Part shown: in pieces, positions 14,407 to 22,367 of the stretch
How positions within the stretch are numbered: the stretch's first letter is position 1
How the letters are laid out: each line of letters begins with the position of its first letter
Origin: a virus
Reading direction: 5' to 3' (one strand)
IMG/VR virus record: IMGVR_UViG_3300033153_006043
Location: 1-43,800 of that record
Length of the DNA: 43,800 nt
Made by a program: the position numbers and the translations under genes
The notes under the pieces: generated by a model
What the model was told of the DNA's origin: nothing
Database searches by the model: none
What the model saw: only the letters and a program-made list of their open reading frames with translations

Positions 14407-15138
14407 ATGTCTATCATTAAAATTGAATTTCCGGCAGATCGTCCTGATATCGCTAAGGTGTTGGGTGCGGCTCTGATCACCCTAAGTGAAATAGGGGCCA
14501 AAACTGTCGGCAAAGTGCAGGAACTGGGTGAAGGCTACGCCGGTGCCGCCGAAACTGTTAAGGATATACAACACGAACCTGCTTTAGGCTCAGCTGTATC
14601 TCAAGACGCAGGTTCTGATGATAACGGTATGTTTACTGAACCCGAACTCGAAGAATCTCAGCGTCTCATGGACGCAGCAAATACTGATACTAAAGGCGTG
14701 CCGTTTAATGAAGAATTCTGCGGTAAAGCGGCGAAGCCATTTTATGCGTCAGGTAAGCGCGTAGGTCAGTGGAAGAAACGCCAAGGTGTTGATGATTTAG
14801 TATATGACAGCTGGTACGCAGCTGAATTAGCCAAAGCACCCACAACGAGTTCAACTACTGAGAACACTGTCAATACCGCCTCAGCATTCGGTAATCAGGC
14901 TCAAGGCCAACAACAGCAAAGTATTGCTGAACCAACTGCGCCACATGACGCTGGCACACTTATGGCATGGGTCTCTGAGATGCAAGCCGCTAGCCGTATC
15001 ACGCAGCAACAAGTCAATGAGGCGTATCAACAAGCCGGTGTCACTATGACTGATGTGTTCCCCGGACCTAATAAGACGGAGGTGACCATCGCGCAGGCTG
15101 TGCAAGCTGTTCACGCTATCTTACTGTCCTGGACGTAA
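14407..15138 (+). CDS. Hypothetical replication-block protein
   Basis: 243 residues, first gene of the second rightward replication block. A hydrophobic N-terminal helix (IAKVLGAALITLSEIGAKTV) is followed by an acidic region, a possible Lys-rich DNA-binding motif (ASGKRVGQWKKRQGVDDLVY, about 115-135), a Gln/Thr-rich linker and a helical C-terminus. Its position just before a DUF2800 nuclease and an ssDNA-binding protein suggests a recombination or replication accessory. No family recognised. Confidence 0.6.
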   Translation: MSIIKIEFPADRPDIAKVLGAALITLSEIGAKTVGKVQELGEGYAGAAETVKDIQHEPALGSAVSQDAGSDDNGMFTEPELEESQRLMDAANTDTKGVPFNEEFCGKAAKPFYASGKRVGQWKKRQGVDDLVYDSWYAAELAKAPTTSSTTENTVNTASAFGNQAQGQQQQSIAEPTAPHDAGTLMAWVSEMQAASRITQQQVNEAYQQAGVTMTDVFPGPNKTEVTIAQAVQAVHAILLSWT

Positions 15139-15140
15139 CA

Positions 15141-16331
15141 ATGTCGGGTCAGCACGCACTGTACGCACCGTCTGCTTTTCCTGTCACAGCATACTGCTCA
15201 GGATCAGTACTCGCCCGACAAGCTGTGCCTGATCAAGAAACACAAGCTACCCGTGAGGGGGACGCGTCTCACTGGGTTGTTGCTGAATGTCTCACAGCCT
15301 GGAAAAATGCCGTGGCACCTTTAGCATTGACATGCGACTGGGTGGGTAAGACCGCGCCTAACGGTGTGATCATTGATCAGGAAATGGCTGACGGTGCCGA
15401 CGTGATGGTCTCCGAAGTGCTGGCTGTATGCCATCAACATGGGGGCATAGAGCTATTACGCAAATTAATAGTTGAATACCGAGTACACATGACACGTATT
15501 CACCCCACAAACTGCTGGGGCACACTCGACGTTGCACTTGATTTACGCCATATCGGCCTGCTGTATATCTGGGACTATAAGTACGGCCATCTACAAATCG
15601 AAGCTAAAAATAATTACCAACTTATCGGCTATGTGCAAGGATTAAAGGAGCATTGGGACATCAACGGCGTGTACGACCAGCGCATTAAAGTTCATATGCG
15701 GATAGTACAGCCCCGTTGTTATCGACAATCAGGCCCTGTTAATGAGTGGGTGATGCCGTGGTGCGATCTACGTGGTGAGGTTAACCATCTTGAAGCTCAA
15801 GTACACGAAGCTGAAAACAACCCCCAGATGCAAGCAGGTGCTCATTGTCGATATTGTCCTGCAATTCGTAAGTGCGCCGCAGCCAGACAAGGCAGCTATC
15901 ATCTCATTGACTATATTAAAACCCCTTATGAGATTGAGTCATATAGCGACTCTGACTTGGCAACTGAGCGGATGATCCTGGAAGCCGGCAGCACACTGCT
16001 TAAAGCTCGTCTCGAAGCTGTTAATGATGATCTTGAGTTCCGGGTCTCAAATGGTGCGACTGAAACGGGTTTCGTTATGCAGGCCGGCAAAGGTAATCTC
16101 AAGTATACTGTGCCGCCTGCCCAGGCTGCCGCGTTTGCTATGCAATTCGGGGTTGACATTAGCGTCGAGAAAGTGCTCACACCTACGCAGACAATAGCTA
16201 AAACACCGGTCGACAAACGACCATTAATCACAGAAGCTCTCAAAGCAATCGCACGTCGCGAAGCTACAGGGCTAAAACTTGTACCAGCGGGTGACAGTAG
16301 AACCGCTCGCGCTTTCCAACGGAGTAAATAA
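15141..16331 (+). CDS. DUF2800 RecB/Cas4-like nuclease
   Basis: 396 residues. The catalytic core of the PD-(D/E)XK fold is visible: GTLD with D130, WDYKYG with D145 and K147, then a YQLIGY helix. Four cysteines (C19; C236, C239, C245 in HCRYCPAIRKC) are arranged as in AddB/Cas4 iron-sulphur nucleases. Members are 5'-3' or 3'-5' exonucleases in phage recombination. The next gene encodes its usual partner, a DUF2815-like ssDNA-binding protein, one base further on. Confidence 0.85.
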   Translation: MSGQHALYAPSAFPVTAYCSGSVLARQAVPDQETQATREGDASHWVVAECLTAWKNAVAPLALTCDWVGKTAPNGVIIDQEMADGADVMVSEVLAVCHQHGGIELLRKLIVEYRVHMTRIHPTNCWGTLDVALDLRHIGLLYIWDYKYGHLQIEAKNNYQLIGYVQGLKEHWDINGVYDQRIKVHMRIVQPRCYRQSGPVNEWVMPWCDLRGEVNHLEAQVHEAENNPQMQAGAHCRYCPAIRKCAAARQGSYHLIDYIKTPYEIESYSDSDLATERMILEAGSTLLKARLEAVNDDLEFRVSNGATETGFVMQAGKGNLKYTVPPAQAAAFAMQFGVDISVEKVLTPTQTIAKTPVDKRPLITEALKAIARREATGLKLVPAGDSRTARAFQRSK

Positions 16332-16332
16332 A

Positions 16333-17067
16333 ATGCCACAATTTGATGAAACACATGTAAAAATACAAGGTTGTATTGTTGTATGGGACGGGATGAACCG
16401 CGTTGAGGCCCCCAACGATAACGGCAATATTAAACGGTCACTTAAAGTTGTGATTGACCCCAACAACCCAGATATAGGGCTATTACAGCAACTCGCTAAC
16501 AATGAGTTACAGGCTTCTGAATTTAAAGGTATTCTGCCTCAAGGTGGCCTCATGCCTATCGGTACAGCACGTCCTGATGAGTTTAACGGCATGTATCCGG
16601 GCTGGGCTGTTGTGAACTGCAGCACATTCAAAATGCCAGATGTTTACAACGAACAAGGTCAGATGATGACTGATCCAATGCAATATTTGCCGACAGTCTT
16701 CCCAGGGCAAATAGTTGATGTGTTAGTTCACTGTAAGGCTTATAACCAGAAAAGCAAAGGTGTGGCAGCGCGCATGGACGGTTTCATGATCATGGTCAGC
16801 CGAAATGCACCTCGTCAGAACTTTGGCGGCGGGGGTATCGACACATCGAATGCGTTCGGTGGACAGCCTCAGCAGCAACCGGTTCAAGGTCAACCACAAC
16901 AGCAGACTTACCAACAGCCTCAGCAGCAACCGGTTCAAGGTCAACCACAACAGCAGACTTACCAACAGCCTCAGCAGCAACCGGTTCAAGGTCAACCACA
17001 GCAAGGCGGTGCGCCTAACCAGGCGCACGACTATATGCCTAATACCAATAACAACCCTCATCAGTAA
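16333..17067 (+). CDS. Single-stranded DNA-binding protein (DUF2815-like, gp2.5-type)
   Basis: 244 residues from the ATG at 16333 (MPQFDETHVKIQGC), which follows the previous stop by one base; the upstream start at 16279 overlaps the nuclease gene. Residues 1-165 look like an OB-fold protein of the DUF2815 group, known to sit beside DUF2800 nucleases. Residues about 177-232 are a Gln/Pro-rich tail made of a 17-residue repeat (two and two-thirds copies). Unlike gp2.5 or SSB it lacks an acidic C-terminal tip. It would coat single strands at the fork and in recombination. Confidence 0.75.
   Translation: MPQFDETHVKIQGCIVVWDGMNRVEAPNDNGNIKRSLKVVIDPNNPDIGLLQQLANNELQASEFKGILPQGGLMPIGTARPDEFNGMYPGWAVVNCSTFKMPDVYNEQGQMMTDPMQYLPTVFPGQIVDVLVHCKAYNQKSKGVAARMDGFMIMVSRNAPRQNFGGGGIDTSNAFGGQPQQQPVQGQPQQQTYQQPQQQPVQGQPQQQTYQQPQQQPVQGQPQQGGAPNQAHDYMPNTNNNPHQ
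16864..17000 (+). repeat. 51-bp in-frame direct repeat in the ssDNA-binding protein gene
   Basis: Identical copies at 16864-16914 and 16915-16965, and a 35-base partial copy at 16966-17000. It encodes QPQQQPVQGQPQQQTYQ. Perfect identity at the DNA level indicates recent expansion by slippage or unequal recombination; the length of this linker is probably variable. Confidence 0.95.
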
Positions 17068-17079
17068 GCTAATAACTCG

Positions 17080-17103
17080 CCGCCCTTCGGGGCGGTTAAT
17101 TTT
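17080..17103 (+). terminator. Probable intrinsic terminator with UUCG tetraloop
   Basis: Six-bp stem CCGCCC/GGGCGG closed by TTCG, followed by TTAATTTT. The stable tetraloop favours folding but the T-tract is imperfect, so it may only reduce transcription into the MazG-like gene. Confidence 0.65.
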
Positions 17104-17114
17104 GGAGCAACGAT

Positions 17115-17531
17115 ATGGCTGATAAATTTCCTAAAGATTCTCAGGCACCACAAAACATAGATATATTATTTTATGACGGTTTAGTCCGTGCTACGCGAAT
17201 TTGTCATGATGCATCTGTTCAGGGTGGCTGGTGGCACGATATCAAAACTGGTGAACCACTCGACCGTAACAAAGGCGAGATGCTGTGCCTGATCCATTCT
17301 GAGATATCGGAAGCAATGGAGGGCGAGCGTAAAAATACAATGGATGGGCACCTACCCCATCGCCCCTCAGTAGAAGTCGAACTCGCTGACGCTCTGATCC
17401 GAATTTTTGATTATGCCGGTGGTTTCAATCTGGATGTGGCTGGAGCACTTATTGAGAAAATGGCCTATAACGCTGAACGGGCAGATCATAAGCCTGAAAA
17501 CCGTGCCAAAGATGACGGGAAAAAATTCTAA
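17115..17531 (+). CDS. MazG-like nucleotide pyrophosphohydrolase
   Basis: 138 residues. The all-alpha MazG signature is present: HSEISEAMEGER gives ExxE (E63, E66) and VELADALIRIFD gives ExxD (E89, D92), the metal ligands for hydrolysing NTPs to NMP and pyrophosphate. Phage versions can alter the (p)ppGpp or dNTP pool. GGAG lies about 8 bases before the ATG; the stop overlaps the next start by one base. Confidence 0.85.
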   Translation: MADKFPKDSQAPQNIDILFYDGLVRATRICHDASVQGGWWHDIKTGEPLDRNKGEMLCLIHSEISEAMEGERKNTMDGHLPHRPSVEVELADALIRIFDYAGGFNLDVAGALIEKMAYNAERADHKPENRAKDDGKKF

Positions 17532-17758
17532 TGGCTACTAAAATCAAAACAATCCGCTACTGCTCAGAATGTGGAACTATTGGCGCAATACCTGCTAATA
17601 AGCAGAATTGCTGTCCTACAGCTAATCCGACATTCGCGCCCTATGATGTCGCAATCCAAGCGCATGCGGGCTTCCAGGCTGCCGCAGCATTGCATCGGGC
17701 TAAGCATATTATAGCCGCCACGAATACGGTCGGCCTTAAAGTAGTTGATCCGGAATGA
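17531..17758 (+). CDS. Small zinc-ribbon-like hypothetical protein
   Basis: 75 residues. N-terminal RYCSECGTIGAIPANKQNCC has the CxxC...CC spacing of a zinc ribbon; the rest is an Ala-rich helix (AGFQAAAALHRAKHIIAAT). It is squeezed between the MazG-like gene and the DNA polymerase, overlapping the polymerase start by 4 bases. No family recognised. Confidence 0.65.
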   Translation: MATKIKTIRYCSECGTIGAIPANKQNCCPTANPTFAPYDVAIQAHAGFQAAAALHRAKHIIAATNTVGLKVVDPE

Positions 17759-20277
17759 CGGTCGTCCACTGCAAACACCACACATATAATGTGTATATTG
17801 GCCGCCCAAGTAAATGGGGCAATCCTTTCGAGATTGGCAAAGACGGCACTCGTGAAGAGGTGATCCAGAAGTATGCTGACTGGATTAAAACGCAGCCCGA
17901 TTTAATTGCGGATCTTCCAGAATTGCGCGGACAAATATTAGGATGCTGGTGTACTCCTGAGGCATGCCATGGGGAAGTACTTGACTATATGGCTAATGAT
18001 CCGACCCTTCTACCTGCGGGCACTCAGATACCGGTTGGCTTCGGGTATGCCACGATATTGCCTGATTTTGACTTCGAAACATACAGCGAGGCGGGCTATG
18101 TGCTCGACCCCGTGACAGGTAAAGTGCGCGGTATTGGCCCGCAAGGCAAAGGCGGCCTTCCTGTTGTCGGCACGCCTGTTTATGCTGAGCATCCGAGTAC
18201 TGAGATACTCTGCCTATATTATGATTTAAAAGACGGTCAAGGCCGTCGTGCCTGGTATCCAGGTACGCCAGAGCCTACCGACTTATTGCAACATATCGCC
18301 GCTGGCAGCCCTATCGAGGCACACAATATAACGTTTGAATTCTGGATCTGGAACATAATCTGCGTCCGTCGATACGGTTGGCCGGCTCTTATACTCGAGC
18401 AGTGTCATTGCTCAATGGCTAAGGCCAGGCGGTTTGCGCTACCCGGTGCACTTGGCAATCTGGCTGGTGTTCTCGGCACGGCACAAAAAGACAAGCACGG
18501 TACCACTCTCATACAGCAATTATCTCGCCCGAACAATACAACAAAAAATCGGCAGTATTTCCGCCGTACGCCGGTTACCGACTGGGATTTATTCTGTGAG
18601 TTGTATGCTTATTGCGATCAGGATATCGTAGCCGAGGCCGGCGTATCTGCCCGTATGCCCGATTTAACTCCCTATGAGCGCCGGACATGGGAAGTTGATC
18701 AGACTATCAATGTACGCGGCGTGCAGGTCGATATAGACGCCCTGGATGCCTGCATCGACGTCATGCGCCAAGCTGAAACACGATATACCAATGAATTGGG
18801 CGTGATTACCGGCGGGGCGGTCAACTCTGTATCGGAAGTTGCTAAAATCGTGGGCTGGTTAAATGATCAAGGCCTGCACATACCTAATATGCAAGCCGAC
18901 ACCGTAAAGGAATACCTCGCCCGTGAGGATGTCAACCCCCCCTGCCGCCGAGTCTTGGAGATACGGGCTATCCTTGGCGGCGCTAATGTTAAGAAGTTGT
19001 ATACCCTTAAGCGCTCCGTCAGCAGTGACGGCCGACTCCGTGATCAGTATATGTACTGCGGGGCTGACAGGACAGGCCGCTGGTCTGCCGGTGGTGTACA
19101 ACTCCAGAACCTGACGAGTAAAGGCCCGAAATCAAAGACATGCAATGTCTGCGGGCGGATTGTTGGTAAGATCGCAATATGCTGTCCTGACTGCGGAGCT
19201 GGCGATCATCACTTTACTGAGCGCAAGGACTGGACGGTCGAGGCCGTCGAATGGGCTATTAAGGATATACTGACCCGTGATCTTGATCATATTATTACCA
19301 TCTGGGGTGATCCTGCTGACGTATTAGCAGGCTGTCTGCGTGGTCTATTGGTCGCTAAGCTTGGCCACGACTTAGTCTGTGCCGACTTCTCAGCCATTGA
19401 GGCGGTAGTTGCTGCATGCGTATCTCGCTGTCAGTGGCGGATCGACATATTTTCGAGTCATGCCAAGATTTACGAGGCGAGCGCAGCCAAAGCGACCGGC
19501 ATACCATTCGAGGAGATCCTGCAATATAAAAAAGACAACGGCCAACACCACCCTGCTCGTAAGACAATCGGCAAAGTACGCGAACTGGCTGGCGGCTATG
19601 GTGGCTGGATCAATGCCTGGAAGAACTTCGGCGCTGATAAATTCATGACAGACGACGAAATCAAAGCTGACGTCCTCAAGTGGCGCGAAGAATCCCCCGA
19701 GATCGTTGAGATGTGGGGTGGTCAGTTTAAATGGTGCGGTCCAGGTAAATGGGACTATAGGCCTGAACTGTTCGGTCTTGAGGGCGCTGTCATTCAAGCC
19801 ATACTTACACCAGGTCAATGGTTCGGCCATATCGATATTGGTTATATTGTACGGGACGATGTTCTGTTCTGTCGTTTGCCCTCCGGTCGATATCTGCATT
19901 ACCACCGTCCGAAACTGGTGCCTGCCCAGGATAAATTGAATCGCGGCCCCGCCTGGTCAATTACTTTCGAGGGGTTCAACACTGACACCACCAAAGGCCC
20001 GAGAGGCTGGCTCGTCATGGAGACATATGGGGGCCGGTTATTCGAGAATGCCGTCCAGGCTATCGCAGCCGATATACAGGCTGAGGGATTGGTCAGATTA
20101 GAAGACAATGGCTACCCCGTCGTAATGCACACACATGACGAGGGCGTCAGTGAGCTGCCAGAAGATCAGGGTAGCGTGGAAGAAATGGAGGCTATTATGG
20201 CACAGCGCCCCGAGTGGGCAACGTGGTGGCCTATCAGAGCAGCGGGCTGGCGTCACCGCCGTTATCAGAAGGATTAA
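17755..20277 (+). CDS. Family A DNA polymerase with N-terminal DUF4326 domain
   Basis: 840 residues. Residues 1-80 are a DUF4326 domain (VYIGRPSKWGNPFEIGKDGT, then GCWCTPEACHGEVL). Residues 100-300 hold a 3'-5' exonuclease: DFE at 106-108, HN at 190-191, YCDQD at 286-290. The polymerase has motif A CADFSAIE (D544), motif B K603...K607...L611...YG(615-616), and motif C HDE (794-796). A CNVCG...CCPDCG ribbon is inserted at 463-481. It would be the phage replicase. The residue equivalent to E. coli Phe762 is Leu611. Translationally coupled to the gene before it. Confidence 0.92.
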   Translation: MTVVHCKHHTYNVYIGRPSKWGNPFEIGKDGTREEVIQKYADWIKTQPDLIADLPELRGQILGCWCTPEACHGEVLDYMANDPTLLPAGTQIPVGFGYATILPDFDFETYSEAGYVLDPVTGKVRGIGPQGKGGLPVVGTPVYAEHPSTEILCLYYDLKDGQGRRAWYPGTPEPTDLLQHIAAGSPIEAHNITFEFWIWNIICVRRYGWPALILEQCHCSMAKARRFALPGALGNLAGVLGTAQKDKHGTTLIQQLSRPNNTTKNRQYFRRTPVTDWDLFCELYAYCDQDIVAEAGVSARMPDLTPYERRTWEVDQTINVRGVQVDIDALDACIDVMRQAETRYTNELGVITGGAVNSVSEVAKIVGWLNDQGLHIPNMQADTVKEYLAREDVNPPCRRVLEIRAILGGANVKKLYTLKRSVSSDGRLRDQYMYCGADRTGRWSAGGVQLQNLTSKGPKSKTCNVCGRIVGKIAICCPDCGAGDHHFTERKDWTVEAVEWAIKDILTRDLDHIITIWGDPADVLAGCLRGLLVAKLGHDLVCADFSAIEAVVAACVSRCQWRIDIFSSHAKIYEASAAKATGIPFEEILQYKKDNGQHHPARKTIGKVRELAGGYGGWINAWKNFGADKFMTDDEIKADVLKWREESPEIVEMWGGQFKWCGPGKWDYRPELFGLEGAVIQAILTPGQWFGHIDIGYIVRDDVLFCRLPSGRYLHYHRPKLVPAQDKLNRGPAWSITFEGFNTDTTKGPRGWLVMETYGGRLFENAVQAIAADIQAEGLVRLEDNGYPVVMHTHDEGVSELPEDQGSVEEMEAIMAQRPEWATWWPIRAAGWRHRRYQKD

Positions 20278-20278
20278 T

Positions 20279-20536
20279 ATGGCTAACGAGCACTATTTAG
20301 AAGGTGTCCGAGCTTGCCAGGCGTACTACTGCTCACAAGGTTTCTCGAATCTTACACGGCAGGTCAGGGCGGAAGATGCGATCAGGCTTTTCCTGCCTCC
20401 GGTAGCTGAGCAAATGACACCAATATCATCACCGCTGCCAAAGCCACGACGGGATTGGATCAAAGGGTTCAAGGAAGAACAAATCAATATATTAGAGCAT
20501 AATAATACGCTGTTAGACAAAGAACCTGACAGATGA
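20279..20536 (+). CDS. Small hypothetical protein after the polymerase
   Basis: 85 residues from the ATG at 20279, placed 2 bases after the polymerase stop with AAGGA about 8 bases upstream; a longer frame from 20135 overlaps the polymerase and is rejected. Two Cys near the start (ACQAYYCSQGF), basic middle and a charged helical end (EEQINILEHNNTLLDKEP). Last gene of the rightward arm. No family recognised. Confidence 0.6.
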   Translation: MANEHYLEGVRACQAYYCSQGFSNLTRQVRAEDAIRLFLPPVAEQMTPISSPLPKPRRDWIKGFKEEQINILEHNNTLLDKEPDR

Positions 20537-20574
20537 TAGGGTTAATCCTGATTATTTCCTCAGGTTAGACTTTT

Positions 20575-20604
20575 GCCCCGGCCCCAATCCGGGGCTTTTT
20601 TTTT
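20575..20604 (+). terminator. Strong rho-independent terminator at convergence point
   Basis: Seven-bp GC stem GCCCCGG/CCGGGGC with a 7-base loop and nine consecutive T (20596-20604). It ends the rightward replication block. The stop codon of the leftward Rz-like gene lies in the T-tract. In the leftward direction the hairpin is followed by AAAAG rather than T, so it should act on + strand transcription only. Confidence 0.93.
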
Positions 20605-21025
20605 ATTCCGTGGCTACTGAGTCGGCGTAGGTATAGCAGGCTTTGAGGGCTGTTCTGAGCCGGTCTGCCCTGGCAGCTTCCCGGACAAGAAAGTCTGAGT
20701 CCTGTCTTGAAAGCTCGGCCCCAGTGGCGCTCGTGCAGGCAATTCCGGTATTGTCGGACACGTGTCTGCGACTTGGACGGTTCCGCAACCTGACAAGATC
20801 ACCATTGAGGCGAGAATTAATAGCAGCCATCTCATCATATTGTTCTTGTGCAATTTCATTGACTTTCTCCTGTTTTGCTTGTTCTTTATCGCGGGCTTTT
20901 TTTACGGCTATTCTTACTGTCTCAGCCATATCAGCACGAACTGAATCGGCACCGGCCTCAAAAACGAACCAAGTAGCCGCCCCCAGCATAGATAAAACGA
21001 CAATAATTGCAATAATTTTACCCAT
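20603..21025 (-). CDS. Rz-like inner-membrane spanin (i-spanin)
   Basis: 140 residues. One N-terminal TM anchor (KIIAIIVVLSMLGAATWFVF, 3-22) is followed by a long helical periplasmic part (AETVRIAVKKARDKEQAKQE...) with coiled-coil character and two Cys near the end. This is the Rz layout. A lipoprotein gene lies wholly inside it in another frame. With it, the complex fuses inner and outer membranes in the last step of lysis. It overlaps the upstream membrane protein gene by 8 bases and is the final gene of the late operon. Confidence 0.85.
   Translation of the reverse strand: MGKIIAIIVVLSMLGAATWFVFEAGADSVRADMAETVRIAVKKARDKEQAKQEKVNEIAQEQYDEMAAINSRLNGDLVRLRNRPSRRHVSDNTGIACTSATGAELSRQDSDFLVREAARADRLRTALKACYTYADSVATE
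20614..20859 (-). CDS. Rz1-like outer-membrane lipoprotein spanin (o-spanin), nested in Rz
   Basis: 81 residues, entirely inside the Rz-like gene in a different frame. AGGAG sits 7 bases before the ATG. Signal sequence MKLHKNNMMRWLLLILASMV is followed by lipobox ILSGC (Cys25 as lipidation site), then a Pro-rich mature part (CPTIPELPARAPLGP, EQPSKPAIPTPTQ). Nested Rz/Rz1 pairs with this design are known from lambda. It indicates a host with an outer membrane. Confidence 0.88.
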   Translation of the reverse strand: MKLHKNNMMRWLLLILASMVILSGCGTVQVADTCPTIPELPARAPLGPSFQDRTQTFLSGKLPGQTGSEQPSKPAIPTPTQ

Positions 21026-21449
21026 TGTTAGGCTTACCCCTGATAAACAGCATCACACGCGACCAGACGGCGTCTATTATCGTTTTAATGGCGGGCCACA
21101 CATAGTCAATAGCTACGCGGTGCACGCCCATTGAGACTGTAGAGACCGTGAGACCTGTTAATACAAAGTAGCCTACATGAATCTTATCGCCATACAAATA
21201 AACCCCGCCCAGAGCTAACAAAATGGCAATCGGGAAGGAAATAGCCCAGAGTTTCTGTATACGTTCTTTTTTCCCGCATTGGGTTAAAAACGACTTTTTA
21301 ACATATTGCAATAAGATCGAGATAGTGAACATCATGGCAATATACATTTTCAATTCGATGGGCGTCATCTCCCAAAGATCAAGGATTGCCCGGTAGACAT
21401 AACTCGTTGTCTGAATAACTTCCTGGACTTCTCCGTTAATCTTTGTCAT
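21018..21449 (-). CDS. Holin-like membrane protein
   Basis: 143 residues from the ATG at 21449, chosen over 21497 because the longer frame lies inside the previous gene and GGAG is about 10 bases upstream. Three TM segments: MYIAMMFTISILLQYV, AISFPIAILLALGGVYLYG and VGYFVLTGLTVSTVSMGV, with charged loops. Position between the amidase and the spanins makes it the leading holin candidate, controlling the time of lysis. The family could not be named. Confidence 0.65.
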   Translation of the reverse strand: MTKINGEVQEVIQTTSYVYRAILDLWEMTPIELKMYIAMMFTISILLQYVKKSFLTQCGKKERIQKLWAISFPIAILLALGGVYLYGDKIHVGYFVLTGLTVSTVSMGVHRVAIDYVWPAIKTIIDAVWSRVMLFIRGKPNNG

Positions 21450-21810
21450 TATTTTTGCGCTCCGAATCTCTGGCAGGCCGGTGCGAGCCTTCGCCAATTA
21501 AAATATGGAAGATATCGTCAATCCTTGTATGCACCTCAGATACGCTGTCCGTAACCTTAGAGACGTCGTCTTTTAGTTCTTTCTGACACAATGCCATGTC
21601 AGTATACACTTGTTCTATATGCTTTTTTATTTCGGCATCAGGCATATGCGACGCGACCACCTTATCCCAACGGTTAAGCGTTCTTTTCCCGAAGAAACCG
21701 AGTGTTGTTAATAGCCCTATTGTTACGAGGAACCACAGCTCTATGATGCCATTAAGTACGACATCACCCATACTTTTAAGTATCTCGAGGGCTGTACTTG
21801 GGTCAGCCAT
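21436..21810 (-). CDS. Small membrane protein with coiled coil (lysis cassette)
   Basis: 124 residues. One N-terminal TM helix (GIIELWFLVTIGLLTTLGFF, 21-40) is followed by a long charged helix (MPDAEIKKHIEQVYTDMA, KELKDDVSKVTDSVSEVHTR) with heptad spacing and a polar tail. The layout is like XhlA/DUF2730-type holin partners. It overlaps the holin-like gene by 14 bases and touches the amidase gene. It could be an alternative holin, a holin regulator or an antiholin. Confidence 0.6.
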   Translation of the reverse strand: MADPSTALEILKSMGDVVLNGIIELWFLVTIGLLTTLGFFGKRTLNRWDKVVASHMPDAEIKKHIEQVYTDMALCQKELKDDVSKVTDSVSEVHTRIDDIFHILIGEGSHRPARDSERKNNDKD

Positions 21811-22367
21811 CAGTCGCGACCCGCCGCAGCAGATACACCCGCGATCATGTCGTACAGTATCTCCCAGGGGAAATGATCACCAGGATCGACTTTCTTTGCG
21901 ACTTTTTTCGCCTTAGCCTTATCAGGGTACCGTGCAATCCAGTCAGCTCGCACCTTATCGTGGCCCTGGACCCATTCAGATGTGAATCGATGCTCGGTCA
22001 TATCTTGCGCTAGTGCTGTGCCGAGGGTGAGGATCTGCTCGTCAGTATACGGCCAATCTGTGCCTCCGACTAATTCGTAGCCTTTCGTAAAGCTATTGCA
22101 CCCGTCGCGGCCATTCATACGTGAATAGCCTGCATGATACGCCTTATGAAGGTCAGGTACGAGTTCGATTTCTGTGCCGTCACGTTCAATCAGAGAATGC
22201 GCTGACAATTTATAGTCCTCGAATATGCTGATTATGGCTTCACGATTGAAAGGATCGTCAGGCAGTATGTTCTGTGCACTGATAAAATGAACCAGCGCAC
22301 CATCTACTGACAAGATTTTACTGGAAGAATAGCAGCGCGCTGGTAGATGACGTACGAGAGTCGTCAT
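21810..22367 (-). CDS. Endolysin, N-acetylmuramoyl-L-alanine amidase (Amidase_2/PGRP)
   Basis: 185 residues. LVHFISAQ (H27 as first zinc ligand), SAHSLIERDG (55-64), AYHAGYS with NSFTKGYELVG (76-101), and GHDKVR (H136) with KVDPGDHFPW (D161), the order of T7-lysozyme/AmiD enzymes that cut the amide between MurNAc and L-Ala. No signal peptide or cell-wall-binding domain, so it depends on the holin for access to peptidoglycan. The start overlaps the previous stop. Confidence 0.9.
   Translation of the reverse strand: MTTLVRHLPARCYSSSKILSVDGALVHFISAQNILPDDPFNREAIISIFEDYKLSAHSLIERDGTEIELVPDLHKAYHAGYSRMNGRDGCNSFTKGYELVGGTDWPYTDEQILTLGTALAQDMTEHRFTSEWVQGHDKVRADWIARYPDKAKAKKVAKKVDPGDHFPWEILYDMIAGVSAAAGRD

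Noticed and set aside
16723-17122. Repeat-rich ORFs in other frames of the 51-bp repeat
   Set aside because: Long open frames arise because the repeat unit is a multiple of three without stops in several frames.
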